This document shows positions 1-10,159 of a stretch of DNA of 64,000 bases, in pieces (the first letter of the stretch is position 1; each line of letters starts with the position of its first letter). Below the pieces are notes generated by a model. That model had not been told where the DNA came from and made no database searches. It saw nothing but the letters and a program-made list of their open reading frames with translations. The stretch lies in NCBI RefSeq assembly GCF_000196655.1, contig NC_014253.1:1178001-1242000 (forward strand), read 5' to 3'. A program made the position numbers and the translations under genes. Source of the DNA: Methanohalobium evestigatum Z-7303. GTDB taxonomy: Archaea > Halobacteriota > Methanosarcinia > Methanosarcinales > Methanosarcinaceae.

Positions 1-1
1 T

Positions 2-1759
2 TCTAATGGTAATAATATCCATTTTGGATCCCCACCATCGATTGAAATTAACTTAGATGATCATGAAGAAATTGAAAACTGGAAAATTTCTATAGTAAAT
101 GAGGAAAACACCGATCAACAATACCATCATCGACTGGACGAGATTAATGATATTTTGCAATTTAATATAGACGGTACTTGTAAAATACCATTATCATCTG
201 CAAGGTTTAATGATGAACCTCTGTTTGGCAATTTTAAAATCCGTCTGAAAAACAAATTACTAAATGTGGATGAAACATTCAATCTGTGCATTGTTCCACA
301 TTTAGATATCAAGTTCAATAAATCTATATTTTTACCTGAATCAATCATGAATTCTAAAGTCGTAGCGTCTATTGAAACCTCTGATAAAGTAACTTTTAAA
401 GCAAAAAGTCCTGCTAATAAAATAGGCAAAACTGGAAATATATATCAAATAAAGACACATAATTCTCGAGATGTTATACAGGGATATCTAAAATATCAGA
501 TTTCAAGTAACAGTTATATAGAATCACCTCTGGAAATAACTGTGCCAAAAATAACCTGGTATATCGAAGGTTTGCCTGATAAATATTCTAATGTGTATAC
601 TGAAAAAGTTGAGATTCCTGAAAGGATATTAGAAAACTCTGCAGTGAACAATTTACAATTAACAGTTAATATTCCTTATGATATTAATGGTACAAGTGAG
701 TTGTCACTTAGTGGAACCAGCCAATACGTGAAATCAAAAATCAAAAACAAGTCGGTAACTTTCAAATTATCAGTATTTATTGATACTATAAAATCAAGTG
801 CAAACCCCTTAAATGTGTTCAAATTCAGTTTACTTAAAAGTAGAGATTTGAAAGATATCACCCTTTTTTATGTGAAAAAATGGCACGTCAAAAACATAGA
901 ATGCAGTGATAGAAAACAAGATGGCAAACATCTATTCGAAATCTCATGGTCTGAAGAAGGCTATGAAGATAGTAAACATCTCATACTGTGGGATTTAAAA
1001 TATGGGAGTAATGTCTATGAAGAAGAATTAGATGATGGGATTCAATCAACCTCTTTTGAAATAGACGAAGATAAGTTAAAACCAGGTAGATATTTAATTC
1101 ATTTTGGTAAAGGAGATGGATGGGAACCTATAGTGTTCCCTGGTGAAAATGCGTTAAATACGAAAGAAATCTATTTGAATATAAAAGACACCGACATTAT
1201 AGAATACGCAAAAAGAAAATTCAATAATGGTGACTATAAAGAATCTATATTATACTACAAAAGAGCATCTGAGTCTGATAAAAATCTCGAATCTTCATGG
1301 TCGCATAAAATTTATAATAGCTTCATCTATATGGGTGAATATAAAAAAGCAATAGATGTCTATTATTATCTTCTTACAAACGATTCTCATCTAAATGATA
1401 CAGATTGTTCTAATATTTCTTTTGGACTCATTAATATCGCTAAAAATGAAAGATACAATAATACATTGGATATTGAAGATAATATCAATTTACTTTTATT
1501 ATTTTCTTATATATTGAAACATAATAGTTCTTTTAAGAGGTCTGCTTTATGTATCAAAGATAAAAAGAGTATATTATTCAAATTGATTCATGGATTACAG
1601 TATAGATATCCTGAAAAATCTATTATCATAAAAGATGATTTTGAATCAGGAAATTATACTGAAGCGTTTGATACTTTGTACGAATTAGCATACGATTTGG
1701 GTACTGGAAATCCTTTAACTATGCAAATTGTTAATTCTTCGAGTCCAGAGTCAAATTAA
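2..1759 (+). CDS. Unknown beta-sandwich/TPR-like protein, 5' end outside window
   Basis: The frame is open from the first base, so the gene starts upstream of the window; the TTG at 155 is only an internal codon. About 585 residues are visible. The first two thirds are polar, beta-rich sequence with a repeating sandwich-like character. The last third has two TPR-like helical pairs, seen as FNNGDYKESILYYKRAS and YMGEYKKAIDVYYYLL. I recognise no catalytic motif. It ends 15 bp before the large helicase gene on the same strand, so the two are probably one operon and the protein may be the helicase's partner. In two-gene defence modules such as type III Druantia, a large protein of unknown function precedes a DUF1998 helicase; the resemblance is in layout only. 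Confidence 0.8.
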   Translation, partial: SNGNNIHFGSPPSIEINLDDHEEIENWKISIVNEENTDQQYHHRLDEINDILQFNIDGTCKIPLSSARFNDEPLFGNFKIRLKNKLLNVDETFNLCIVPHLDIKFNKSIFLPESIMNSKVVASIETSDKVTFKAKSPANKIGKTGNIYQIKTHNSRDVIQGYLKYQISSNSYIESPLEITVPKITWYIEGLPDKYSNVYTEKVEIPERILENSAVNNLQLTVNIPYDINGTSELSLSGTSQYVKSKIKNKSVTFKLSVFIDTIKSSANPLNVFKFSLLKSRDLKDITLFYVKKWHVKNIECSDRKQDGKHLFEISWSEEGYEDSKHLILWDLKYGSNVYEEELDDGIQSTSFEIDEDKLKPGRYLIHFGKGDGWEPIVFPGENALNTKEIYLNIKDTDIIEYAKRKFNNGDYKESILYYKRASESDKNLESSWSHKIYNSFIYMGEYKKAIDVYYYLLTNDSHLNDTDCSNISFGLINIAKNERYNNTLDIEDNINLLLLFSYILKHNSSFKRSALCIKDKKSILFKLIHGLQYRYPEKSIIIKDDFESGNYTEAFDTLYELAYDLGTGNPLTMQIVNSSSPESN

Positions 1760-1774
1760 TAACGGTGTTTAATA

Positions 1775-4700
1775 ATGTCTATCGACCCTATTGAAGCAAC
1801 AAAACAGATAACTGATAAATATTGTTCATACTTAAGTACCAATTTTTACCTAAACGACACAGAATTACAAGAAAAATTTCAAAACAAACTTGAACCTGAA
1901 ATATTTGTCAAAGGACCCATTTTGGAAGCTACACCTCCTTTTGAGAAAGGAAATACATTAAAAGACTTGATTAATGAGGGATTGTTATCTAAAAAATTCG
2001 AATTATTAGAATCAGAAGATTTGCCACTTGATAGACCTCTTTATAAACACCAGGAAAAAGCTATCAGAAATATAATAAACAAAAACAAAAATGCAGTAGT
2101 TGCTACAGGTACAGGTAGTGGAAAGACAGAAATTTTCATGATTACAATACTTAATTATCTGTTCAAACAACAAGAAAATTCAGAATTAGGTCCAGGTGTA
2201 CGTGCGCTTCTTCTATATCCCATGAATGCATTAGCTAATGACCAGTTGAAAAGAATGCGTACTCTTTTAAAAAACTGTCCTGAAATAACATTTGGTCGTT
2301 ATACAGGTGAAACTGAAGAGAATTATCGAAGTGCAAGAGACAAATATAAGCAAATGTACCATGAAGAGCCACTGGATAATGAGTTTATATCAAGAGACAA
2401 AATGAAAGAAACGCCTCCACACATTTTGCTTACCAATTACGCGATGTTAGAATATTTAATGCTGCGTCCAAGTGATCATATATTTTTCGATGGTTCATAC
2501 GCTGATGACTGGAAATTTATTGTACTCGATGAAGCTCATACATATGACGGTGCTAAAGGTATAGAAATTTCAATGTTAATAAGACGCCTCAAGGACAGGG
2601 TTGTTGGAAATATACCCGGTGAAATAAAGTGTATCGCAACAAGTGCTACTTTAGGAAACAGTGATAGTGACTTCAAGGACGTTGCTGATTTTTCCAATAA
2701 ATTGTTTGGTGAACATTTCGATGAAAATGATGTAATTGGACCCGAAAGAAAAATTGAGAATTTTGATGGTTCATGGGGAAAACCTTCGTATTTGTTGTAT
2801 CAAAGCTGGCAAGATATCATAAATCAAAATGATACAGATAAAATAACAGCTTTAATTGAATCCGGTGTCAATCATAACGTTCCTGTAGATGTACTTGAAG
2901 AATCTCGGAATAGATGTGAAGGTGACTATCAGAAATTTTTATATCATGTCTTAAAAGGTGATGACAACCTGATTTCGCTAAGGAATTTACTGGAAGAAGA
3001 ACCTCATTCTACCGATAACATAGCAAATAAAATATTCCCTGATGTTTCAAATCAAAAAAATGTTCTTGTGTCGTTAGTAGATTTATCCGTTAAAGCAAAA
3101 CACCATAGAGATGATCAATCTTTAATCCCTGCCAGATATCATCTATTTGTTAAAGCTATAGAAGGTGCCTATCTTAGTATTCTCCCTGAAAAAGAAATTT
3201 ATCTGGAAAGACGTGAATACATCGATGATGGTGATAAGAAATACCCTGTATTTGAAATTGCAAATTGCATAAATTGTGGATCTATATATTTGGTAGGTGA
3301 AACTGAAACAGGTATAAATAATAAGAAGATTTTCAAACAACCCGGACAAAAGTATCATGATGATCCAAAAAATCTAGAATATTATTTACTGATTAACAGT
3401 AATGTTGAATTGTTGCCAGATAATGAAGATGAAGAAATAATTCTGAATAATGACCAAAAAAATAACAAACATCTTATCTGTGCTGCTTGTGGATCTATTG
3501 ATAAATCTAATGTAATTAATGATATATGCGATTGTGGTAAAAACAATTATATAGAAGTTGTAAAAGTAAACTCAAAAAATGGAAATGTCCATAAATGTCC
3601 TGCTTGTACAAAGACAAGAACTAAAGGAACAGTGGTCAGACGGTTTTTACAAAGTAAAGATGCGATTGCTAGTGTTTTGGCTACTTCATTATATCAACAA
3701 ATACCTGAAAAGAAGTTATCAAATCCTGGAACAGGTGAACACACTAATATTGATGAATGGGATCCTATTAATAATTCTGTTAACAATTCGAATTCTGATA
3801 CATCTCGACAATTATTGGTTTTCTCTGATAACAGGCAAGATGCAGCTTTTTTTGCACCTTATCTTAACAGGACATACTCAAAAATATTAAGAAGAAGGTT
3901 GATTTTAAAAACACTTGATGAAAACTCAGATAAACTGGTTGATAATGATTGGTGGATAGGTGATTTGGTAAATCCGCTTAAAAAACAATTAAAACAATTC
4001 AATCTATACCCTCATTTAAGTCCTCAGGAACAAGAAAACGAAATTTGGAAGTGGTTACTTTACGAATTACTTGGAATTGACAGTGATATGGGATTACAGG
4101 GTATGGGATTTATCGGTTTTACATTGGTTAAGCCTGACAAGTGGGTGCCCCCTCCTCCTCTTAAAAAGGAACCTTGGAATTTATCTGACGATGAAATATG
4201 GATACTTTATCAGATATTACTGGACAGTTTTAGAAAATATGGAGCTATCCATTTTCCTGATGTTGTAGATCCAAAAGATGAATTCTTTTCACCAAAGAAC
4301 AACGAAAGTTATTTTAGAGAATTTGGCTCGTCTAAAACTAAAAATATTAAAAGTTGGGTTCCAAATTCAGACTCACACCTTAATACAAGGTTAGATTTTT
4401 TGATGCGGTTGTCAAAAAAATTAGGCGTAAACAAAGATAAAAAAGAACTTATTGATTTATTGAAAAATATATGGAAAACACTTGCCTTAAATAAGGCTGA
4501 TAGATCATCTTATCCTTGGTATGATTACTTTAAACCAAAAGAATTGAAAGGTGAAGGTATATCCTATCAATTGGAGCATAAATTTTGGAAAATCAATTAC
4601 ACAAAAGCACATGACACTCAGTGGTATTATTGTGATAAATGCCAAAAACTTACTCTTTTTAATTTGAAAGGGGTTTGTCCTACTTATAGATGTGAAGGTA

Positions 4701-6598
4701 CACTTAGAAAATGTGACCCAGAAGAACTCTATAAAGATAATCATTATTGGAATCTCTACTCAAACTTGGATCCTATGAAACTGATAGCAGAAGAACATAC
4801 TGCACAGTTGACTAACGAAGTTGCTGCAGATTTGCAGACCAAATTCATAAATGGTGAAGTAAATGTTTTAAGTTGTTCAACTACTTTTGAACTTGGAGTC
4901 GATGTTGGTGAACTAGAGTCAGTGTTTATGCGCAATGTACCACCATCAGCAGCAAATTATGTTCAAAGAGCAGGACGTTCTGGAAGACGTACTGATTCAA
5001 CAGCTTTTGTATTGACTTTTTGTAAACGCAGTTCTCATGATATAACACATTTTAACAACCCGATGAAACTGGTATCAGGTGAGATAAAACCGCCATTTTT
5101 TGAGATTGAAAACGAAAAGATAATAAAGAGACACATGTATTCGATAGCACTGGCCAAGTTCTGGAAAATACATAACGATAAATTCAAAAATGTGGATACG
5201 TTTTTCTTTGATAACAAAGGTCCAGAATACTTAAAAGATTACTTAGATTCAAAACCAAAGGATATACAAGACTCTTTGTATAGGATTGTACCTGAAACAT
5301 TACATGATGCAGTAGGTGTAGATGATTGGAGTTGGATTAATGGGTTGCTTGATGATAATAAAGGTGTACTCACTAAAGCTAAACATGAAGTCGAATCTGA
5401 TGTTAACAGTTTAACTCAAGTATGGGATGAAAGATATAAAGAGGGTAAACGTTCAGATTATCTATTAAGAACTATCAACACTATTAAGAAAAAACCATTG
5501 ATTAATTATTTGTCAAGCCATAATGTTCTACCCAAATATGGGTTTCCTGTGGACGTAGTAAACTTAGAGATATTCCACCATTCTGATGAAGCTAATAACT
5601 TGGAACTCAACAGAGACTTGAAAATAGCTTTATCTGAATATGCACCTAGTAATAAAATAGTTGCTGGGGGCAAGTTGTGGACCAGCCGTTATCTAAAAAA
5701 GGTTCCACATAGAGAACTACCAAAATATAAGTATGTAATTTGTAGCAATTGCCATAGATACCAGAGAGTACTTGCAAATTCTAATGAATCATTAGATCAC
5801 TGTAAATCTTGTGATGCTCCATTAACTGGAAATGAAAGGACGTTTGTGATTCCAGAATTTGGTTTCATAGTTAGTAGAAGTAAACCAGAAAAAATAGGTG
5901 AGAAGGAACCGAAAAAAAGTTTCACGACCAGAAATTATTATTCAGGTGAATCTAATAAAAATAATGAGTTAGTTTTACCTTTAAAATCTGCTATCCAATT
6001 GAGAGCGATTTCCGCTTCTCATGCTTGGATGTCAGTTATAAACCATGCAGGTTGGCAGAGTTTCAAAATTTGTAACCGATGTGGATATACTGTATTAGGT
6101 AATGATAAAGTTGATACACACGAAGATCCATGGGGTAAAACCTGCAATGGGAGGTTCATAAAATCTGATCTTGGACATGAATATATGACCGACATACTGC
6201 AAATAAACCTTGAAGGTTATTCCAATGATAACGATGAATTTTGGTTCTCTTTACTCTACGCAATTCTTGAAGGAGCAAGTTCTACGTTGGGAATAGATAG
6301 AAGTGAAATAGATGGCTGTTTATATTCTTATAAAGGTGACCCAACATCTCCTGCTATCTTATTATTCGATGATGTTCCAGGAGGTGCAGGACATGTTAAA
6401 AGGATAACCCAAGATAAAGAAACGATAAGTAATATATTAGAATCCACTTACACAAAGATGTCAAATTGTAACTGTGGAGGAGAAGATGGGAACTCTAGTT
6501 GTTATGCATGTCTTAGAAATTACAAAAACCAATTTTGCCATGATATGTTATATAGAAGCGAAGTCATGCGGTTTTTGGAAAAGTATTTCTTTGACTGA
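1775..6598 (+). CDS. Large DEAD/DEAH-box helicase with C-terminal DUF1998/MZB-like zinc region
   Basis: A 1607-residue superfamily 2 helicase. Visible motifs in order: LYKHQ (Q-motif-like, about 90-94), Walker A TGTGSGKT (111-118), DEAH (252-255), SAT (290-292), and motif VI QRAGRSGRR (1064-1072). Several CxxC pairs punctuate the protein (near 495, 570, 610, 950, 1325 and 1430), and the C-terminus has a dense Cys cluster with CYACLRNYKNQ, as in DUF1998/MZB domains of MrfA, DISARM and Druantia helicases. It probably translocates on nucleic acid using ATP. GGTG about 7 nt before the ATG can serve as ribosome binding site. It follows the unknown gene by 15 bp and precedes a DUF262 nuclease, so a phage-defence role is likely. 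The length and single-protein helicase plus DUF1998 layout fit DruE-like proteins better than DISARM, but this is not settled. Confidence 0.9.
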   Translation: MSIDPIEATKQITDKYCSYLSTNFYLNDTELQEKFQNKLEPEIFVKGPILEATPPFEKGNTLKDLINEGLLSKKFELLESEDLPLDRPLYKHQEKAIRNIINKNKNAVVATGTGSGKTEIFMITILNYLFKQQENSELGPGVRALLLYPMNALANDQLKRMRTLLKNCPEITFGRYTGETEENYRSARDKYKQMYHEEPLDNEFISRDKMKETPPHILLTNYAMLEYLMLRPSDHIFFDGSYADDWKFIVLDEAHTYDGAKGIEISMLIRRLKDRVVGNIPGEIKCIATSATLGNSDSDFKDVADFSNKLFGEHFDENDVIGPERKIENFDGSWGKPSYLLYQSWQDIINQNDTDKITALIESGVNHNVPVDVLEESRNRCEGDYQKFLYHVLKGDDNLISLRNLLEEEPHSTDNIANKIFPDVSNQKNVLVSLVDLSVKAKHHRDDQSLIPARYHLFVKAIEGAYLSILPEKEIYLERREYIDDGDKKYPVFEIANCINCGSIYLVGETETGINNKKIFKQPGQKYHDDPKNLEYYLLINSNVELLPDNEDEEIILNNDQKNNKHLICAACGSIDKSNVINDICDCGKNNYIEVVKVNSKNGNVHKCPACTKTRTKGTVVRRFLQSKDAIASVLATSLYQQIPEKKLSNPGTGEHTNIDEWDPINNSVNNSNSDTSRQLLVFSDNRQDAAFFAPYLNRTYSKILRRRLILKTLDENSDKLVDNDWWIGDLVNPLKKQLKQFNLYPHLSPQEQENEIWKWLLYELLGIDSDMGLQGMGFIGFTLVKPDKWVPPPPLKKEPWNLSDDEIWILYQILLDSFRKYGAIHFPDVVDPKDEFFSPKNNESYFREFGSSKTKNIKSWVPNSDSHLNTRLDFLMRLSKKLGVNKDKKELIDLLKNIWKTLALNKADRSSYPWYDYFKPKELKGEGISYQLEHKFWKINYTKAHDTQWYYCDKCQKLTLFNLKGVCPTYRCEGTLRKCDPEELYKDNHYWNLYSNLDPMKLIAEEHTAQLTNEVAADLQTKFINGEVNVLSCSTTFELGVDVGELESVFMRNVPPSAANYVQRAGRSGRRTDSTAFVLTFCKRSSHDITHFNNPMKLVSGEIKPPFFEIENEKIIKRHMYSIALAKFWKIHNDKFKNVDTFFFDNKGPEYLKDYLDSKPKDIQDSLYRIVPETLHDAVGVDDWSWINGLLDDNKGVLTKAKHEVESDVNSLTQVWDERYKEGKRSDYLLRTINTIKKKPLINYLSSHNVLPKYGFPVDVVNLEIFHHSDEANNLELNRDLKIALSEYAPSNKIVAGGKLWTSRYLKKVPHRELPKYKYVICSNCHRYQRVLANSNESLDHCKSCDAPLTGNERTFVIPEFGFIVSRSKPEKIGEKEPKKSFTTRNYYSGESNKNNELVLPLKSAIQLRAISASHAWMSVINHAGWQSFKICNRCGYTVLGNDKVDTHEDPWGKTCNGRFIKSDLGHEYMTDILQINLEGYSNDNDEFWFSLLYAILEGASSTLGIDRSEIDGCLYSYKGDPTSPAILLFDDVPGGAGHVKRITQDKETISNILESTYTKMSNCNCGGEDGNSSCYACLRNYKNQFCHDMLYRSEVMRFLEKYFFD

Positions 6599-6819
6599 TT
6601 GAGAAATAACCACCATGTAGCAAAGCTGCGATTGTTTCAAAAACTTTTTTACTTAAAAATATAGAATTTATGATTTTAGTTTCTGCTTCAGTTATTTTAT
6701 TATGTCATAGGCCTGAAAAAACTAACATGTGTTGTATGGTTTGTTTTTTCGTTATATTTAGCATACCTTTACTGTTTGCAAAAGTTAAGTTTTAAATATG
6801 TTAAAGAATTGAGTAAAAC
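6599..6819. promoter_or_regulatory. Intergenic spacer before the DUF262 gene
   Basis: 221 bp of AT-rich sequence. TTTAAATATG near 6791 is a weak TATA-like candidate 30 bp before the next start. No strong terminator hairpin or ribosome binding site is evident. Confidence 0.25.
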
Positions 6820-6822
6820 TTG

Positions 6823-8832
6823 ATGATAGCTAAAGAAACCAATCTACACACGTTTTTAAGTGGACCTCAGCAATTCATCGTGCCTATTTATCAGCGTACA
6901 TATAGTTGGGATTTAAAGCACTGCAAGAAACTTTGGGATGATGTCGAAAGGCTTTTGAGTGGGCAGTATGTAAATCATTTTCTGGGTTCTTTTGTTTATA
7001 TAAACAGTGATATTTATCAGGTTTCCAGTGTACCCCAATTGCACATCATCGATGGTCAGCAGCGTTTGACTACCATTTCTCTATTACTGCAAGCTTTGAT
7101 AGATGTTCTGCAAAATCAAGATGTTAAGGTTAAAGGAGTTAGTTCTAACAAGATCAGGAATTATTACCTGATTAATACACTGGAAGAAGAGGAAGAACTG
7201 AGGTACAAATTAGTTCTAAACCGCAATGACAGCGAAACTTATACAAATTTACTGGAAAATAGAGAACTAAATGACAATTATTCACCAAACGTGTATAAAA
7301 ACTACAAATTCTTCAAGGATAAGATAGAAGGATATGAACCCGAATATTTAAGCGAGATACTTAAAACACTCCAAAAACTGATGATCGTGGATATATCGCT
7401 GAACCCTAATGAGGATAACCCGCAACTTATATTTGAAAGTCTGAACTCTACAGGTCTTGATTTGTCGCAATCCGATTTGATCAGGAACTACCTATTGATG
7501 GGTCAGGATCATCAGAGCCAGAAAGAACTGTATAATAATTACTGGTTCAAAATGGAACAAAGTTTCGGCCATGAAAAATATCAGAAAAGGTTCGATAATT
7601 TCATGAGAGATTACCTGACTATCAAATTGAGTAGAATTCCTGTATTTGATGAGATATATGAAGAGTTCAAGCAGTATTACAAAAAGAGCGGCATAACTAC
7701 TGAAGATGTTATAAACGATATATACAAGTATTCAAAACTCTACGTGAAAATCGCTTTTAATATGGAAAAAGATGAAGATTTAAACAACAAATTCAATGAA
7801 ATCACCACCTTAAAAGTTGATGTAGCATATCCTTTCCTGCTGCAAGTATATGATGACTATCAAGAAAACGTGATCGAAAAAAACGATTTCATCAAAATAC
7901 TTGACACAGTGATTTCATACGTTTTCAGAAGAGCTATATGCGGGATTCCAACAAACTCCCTTAACAAAACATTTTCTTCATTGATGGATGAAGTGGATAA
8001 AAACAAATATGTAGAAAGTGTGAAAGCTGCTTTGTCGTTGAAGAAAAGTTATAGGAAGTTCCCGTCTGACGATGAATTCTATTATAAATTGATTAGTATA
8101 GACGTGTACAATCTAAGAAACTGCAAATACCTGTTATCTAAACTGGAAAACTCGCACAAGTGGAAAATTAAAGAACCTATTAATGTAGATAGATATTCGA
8201 TTGAACACATAATGCCGCAAAATCCAAACCTTCCAGATTCTTGGAAAAAAAGATTGGGCAGAGATTATAAACAGGTTCAAAACCAGTATTTGCATACTTT
8301 AGGAAACCTGACACTAACTGTACATAATTCTGAACTGGGCGACATGGATTTTATTGAAAAGAAGGAAGCGTATGATAAAAGTCCACTGTATCTTAATGAT
8401 AGCCTGAAAGGATATGACACGTGGAATGAGGAAACCATAGTTGAACGTACAGAAGAATTAGCCAAGAAAGCACTGGAAGTATGGGCTTATCCCTACCTAG
8501 CACCTGAAACCCTTGAATTTTACAAACAACAATTTGAAAACACAGCATCAAGCTCAAAAGACTTGAATTTGCCTGAAGTTGTAAGTGAGAAAGCAAAAAA
8601 CAGCGAAATGGAGCCTGTTAATGTAAAGGGTCTGAAAACAAGGTATCCAACTGTTTATCCTGAAGATCTTGAAATAGGTGACAAGTTGATACTCGATTAT
8701 GGAGAAACTGCGGATATAGTTGATATCGAACTCAAAGGTCAGAAAACGTATGCTATAACCTTTGAACTTGATAAAACAGGAGAAATCGATATGATAAACA
8801 AATTGGAAACAACGCTGGTGACAATACTCTGA
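6823..8832 (+). CDS. DUF262/DUF1524 (GmrSD-like) nuclease
   Basis: About 670 residues. The N-terminal DUF262 domain has the IYQRTYSW motif near residue 24 and DGQQR at 77-81, the ParB-like nucleotide-binding signature of GmrS. The C-terminal DUF1524 HNH-type nuclease has EHIMPQ at 461-466 and LGNLTL at 493-498. A further ~100 residues form a small beta-rich tail. GmrSD proteins are type IV restriction enzymes that cut modified DNA using nucleotide hydrolysis; single-chain fusions are common. I chose ATG 6823; a TTG lies one codon earlier, and neither has a clear ribosome binding site. It is 220 bp from the helicase gene and likely belongs to the same defence island with its own promoter. Confidence 0.88.
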   Translation: MIAKETNLHTFLSGPQQFIVPIYQRTYSWDLKHCKKLWDDVERLLSGQYVNHFLGSFVYINSDIYQVSSVPQLHIIDGQQRLTTISLLLQALIDVLQNQDVKVKGVSSNKIRNYYLINTLEEEEELRYKLVLNRNDSETYTNLLENRELNDNYSPNVYKNYKFFKDKIEGYEPEYLSEILKTLQKLMIVDISLNPNEDNPQLIFESLNSTGLDLSQSDLIRNYLLMGQDHQSQKELYNNYWFKMEQSFGHEKYQKRFDNFMRDYLTIKLSRIPVFDEIYEEFKQYYKKSGITTEDVINDIYKYSKLYVKIAFNMEKDEDLNNKFNEITTLKVDVAYPFLLQVYDDYQENVIEKNDFIKILDTVISYVFRRAICGIPTNSLNKTFSSLMDEVDKNKYVESVKAALSLKKSYRKFPSDDEFYYKLISIDVYNLRNCKYLLSKLENSHKWKIKEPINVDRYSIEHIMPQNPNLPDSWKKRLGRDYKQVQNQYLHTLGNLTLTVHNSELGDMDFIEKKEAYDKSPLYLNDSLKGYDTWNEETIVERTEELAKKALEVWAYPYLAPETLEFYKQQFENTASSSKDLNLPEVVSEKAKNSEMEPVNVKGLKTRYPTVYPEDLEIGDKLILDYGETADIVDIELKGQKTYAITFELDKTGEIDMINKLETTLVTIL

Positions 8833-8980
8833 AAAAACTTCTATATCTAAAACACAATTTGTCAAAAGATACTGCTGAAATCTCTGGATCTACCTAAATT
8901 CCAGCCAAAATACTGACTTTAGAAAATACAGGATTCAGGATTTTTCAGCTGTTTCTTTGATAAATTATTTCAATGTTATT

Positions 8981-9286
8981 CATCGATTTATACATTTGAT
9001 AATCATACAACATTACCACAACACAACTAATGTTAAGAATTTATATGTTTGTATCATAATTTTTAATAGGTTTTTTAAGGTGATTGTTTTTGTGTGCCGG
9101 TTTATTAATACTCATTTTTCAGTTGCCAGGGTATCAAATAACGCACAAAAAAACCATACAAATTCATGTAATCAACAGCAACGAGGGAATAGGTTGTTGA
9201 TTACAGCGAGCGTGCGTTGGGGAGTTAGATGGGGGTATAGAGGAGCAGGCTAATGGGGAGGAGCCTGTTCCTCTTTTTCATTTTTG
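8981..9286 (+). ncRNA. Candidate structured RNA, element L copy 1
   Basis: A ~300-bp non-coding sequence found again at 11866-12166 and, for its 3' part, at 21985-22160. It has two hairpins. The first pairs GTAATCAACA (9168-9177) with TGTTGATTAC (9195-9204). The second pairs GAGGAGCAGGCT (9240-9251) with AGCCTGTTCCTC (9262-9273) and is followed at once by a T-run, like an intrinsic terminator. Between them lies a conserved GCG...GTTGGGGAGTT segment. The hairpins persist in the other copies, partly through G-U pairs, and no copy has a conserved reading frame, so an RNA is more likely than a protein. It shares AACCATACAAATTCATGTAA with the nuclease-gene leaders, but here the next gene is an antitoxin. 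The rest of the 8833-9383 gap shows nothing else. Confidence 0.6.
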
Positions 9287-9383
9287 ATCTAATTTTTAAT
9301 TAAAATCTAACATTTTATAGGTTAAAATTGCTATTCTGAGATATACAAAACCATTAAATATTATTCTTACATTTCTTACTTAT

Positions 9384-9632
9384 ATGACACTTATCGATTT
9401 CAGAAGCGCTAAGATTACAAAGAAAGGTCAAATATCAATACCTAAAGAAATAAGGGAACTTGAAAATTTCAAAGAAGGTTCTAAAATCGTGATACTTGCA
9501 TACGATGACAGAATAGAGTTGAGATCCATGGACCAGTTGGATGAAAAAATCTCTACAGCATTGGCAAGTGAAAAAGTCCTCAAAAAAGAATGGGATACAG
9601 AAGAAGAGGATGAAGCATGGAAAGACTTGTAA
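9384..9632 (+). CDS. AbrB/MazE-type antitoxin
   Basis: 82 residues. The N-terminal half is a SpoVT/AbrB swapped-hairpin DNA-binding domain, with the typical KITKKGQISIPKEIRE near residues 10-25. The acidic tail (EEEDEAWKDL) probably wraps the toxin. It overlaps the MazF/PemK-like gene by 16 bp, the usual translationally coupled antitoxin-toxin order. Such proteins neutralise the toxin and repress their own promoter. A TATA-like AAATATT lies about 30 bp upstream, near 9355, and there is no ribosome binding site, so the message may be nearly leaderless. Confidence 0.9.
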   Translation: MTLIDFRSAKITKKGQISIPKEIRELENFKEGSKIVILAYDDRIELRSMDQLDEKISTALASEKVLKKEWDTEEEDEAWKDL

Positions 9633-9949
9633 AAGGAGATGTTGTTGTATTACCATTCCCTTTTTCTGATATGAGTAATTCCAAAAAGAGACCTGCTTTT
9701 GTGTTAGCCAAATTACCAGGAGAAGATATAATTCTTTGTATGATTACAAGCGCGGTCAAAACTGATAATTATTCAATAACGTTAAATGATAATGATTTTG
9801 AATCTGGAACTTTACGCAAAAATAGTAACATTCGGCCAAACAGGATTTTTACCGCTGATAAATCATTAATATTATACAAGGTAGGCCACCTAAAAAATGA
9901 TAAAATAGATGAAGTGGAAAATAAGTTAGTTAACATCTTAACTGGGTAA
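9617..9949 (+). CDS. PemK/MazF-family mRNA interferase toxin
   Basis: 110 residues of the PemK/MazF fold: KGDVVVLPFPFSD at residues 6-18, RPAFVLAKL, the TSAVK strand, and the SNIRPNRIFTAD segment, all family hallmarks. These enzymes cleave mRNA at short sequence motifs. AAAGGAGATG supplies a ribosome binding site inside the antitoxin gene. The pair could act in stress response, plasmid or island maintenance, or phage abortive infection. It sits between the GmrSD-type gene and a TnpB element. Confidence 0.92.
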   Translation: MERLVKGDVVVLPFPFSDMSNSKKRPAFVLAKLPGEDIILCMITSAVKTDNYSITLNDNDFESGTLRKNSNIRPNRIFTADKSLILYKVGHLKNDKIDEVENKLVNILTG

Positions 9950-10159
9950 TTATTATTAGTAAGCCTAATAGTTTACGAAGATGGGGCAACAGGGGTACGT
10001 GAAAGCCAACGGTTTCTAATCGTACTCTTTAAATCAAAGATTAAAAGATATCTTTAAACGAAGTTTAAAGAGTGATTAAACAACCCCGTTGGTTATTGAT
10101 TTATTAACCATAATTATTTTATTCTATCAGCCCGTATCTTTTAACAGAGGCGATGATAT

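Noticed and set aside
8393-8865. Minus-strand frames opposite the DUF262 gene
   Set aside because: They overlap a well supported gene with conserved motifs and show no domain of their own.
8957-9253. 98-codon plus-strand frame inside element L
   Set aside because: The frame is not kept in the other copies of the element, whereas the hairpins are.
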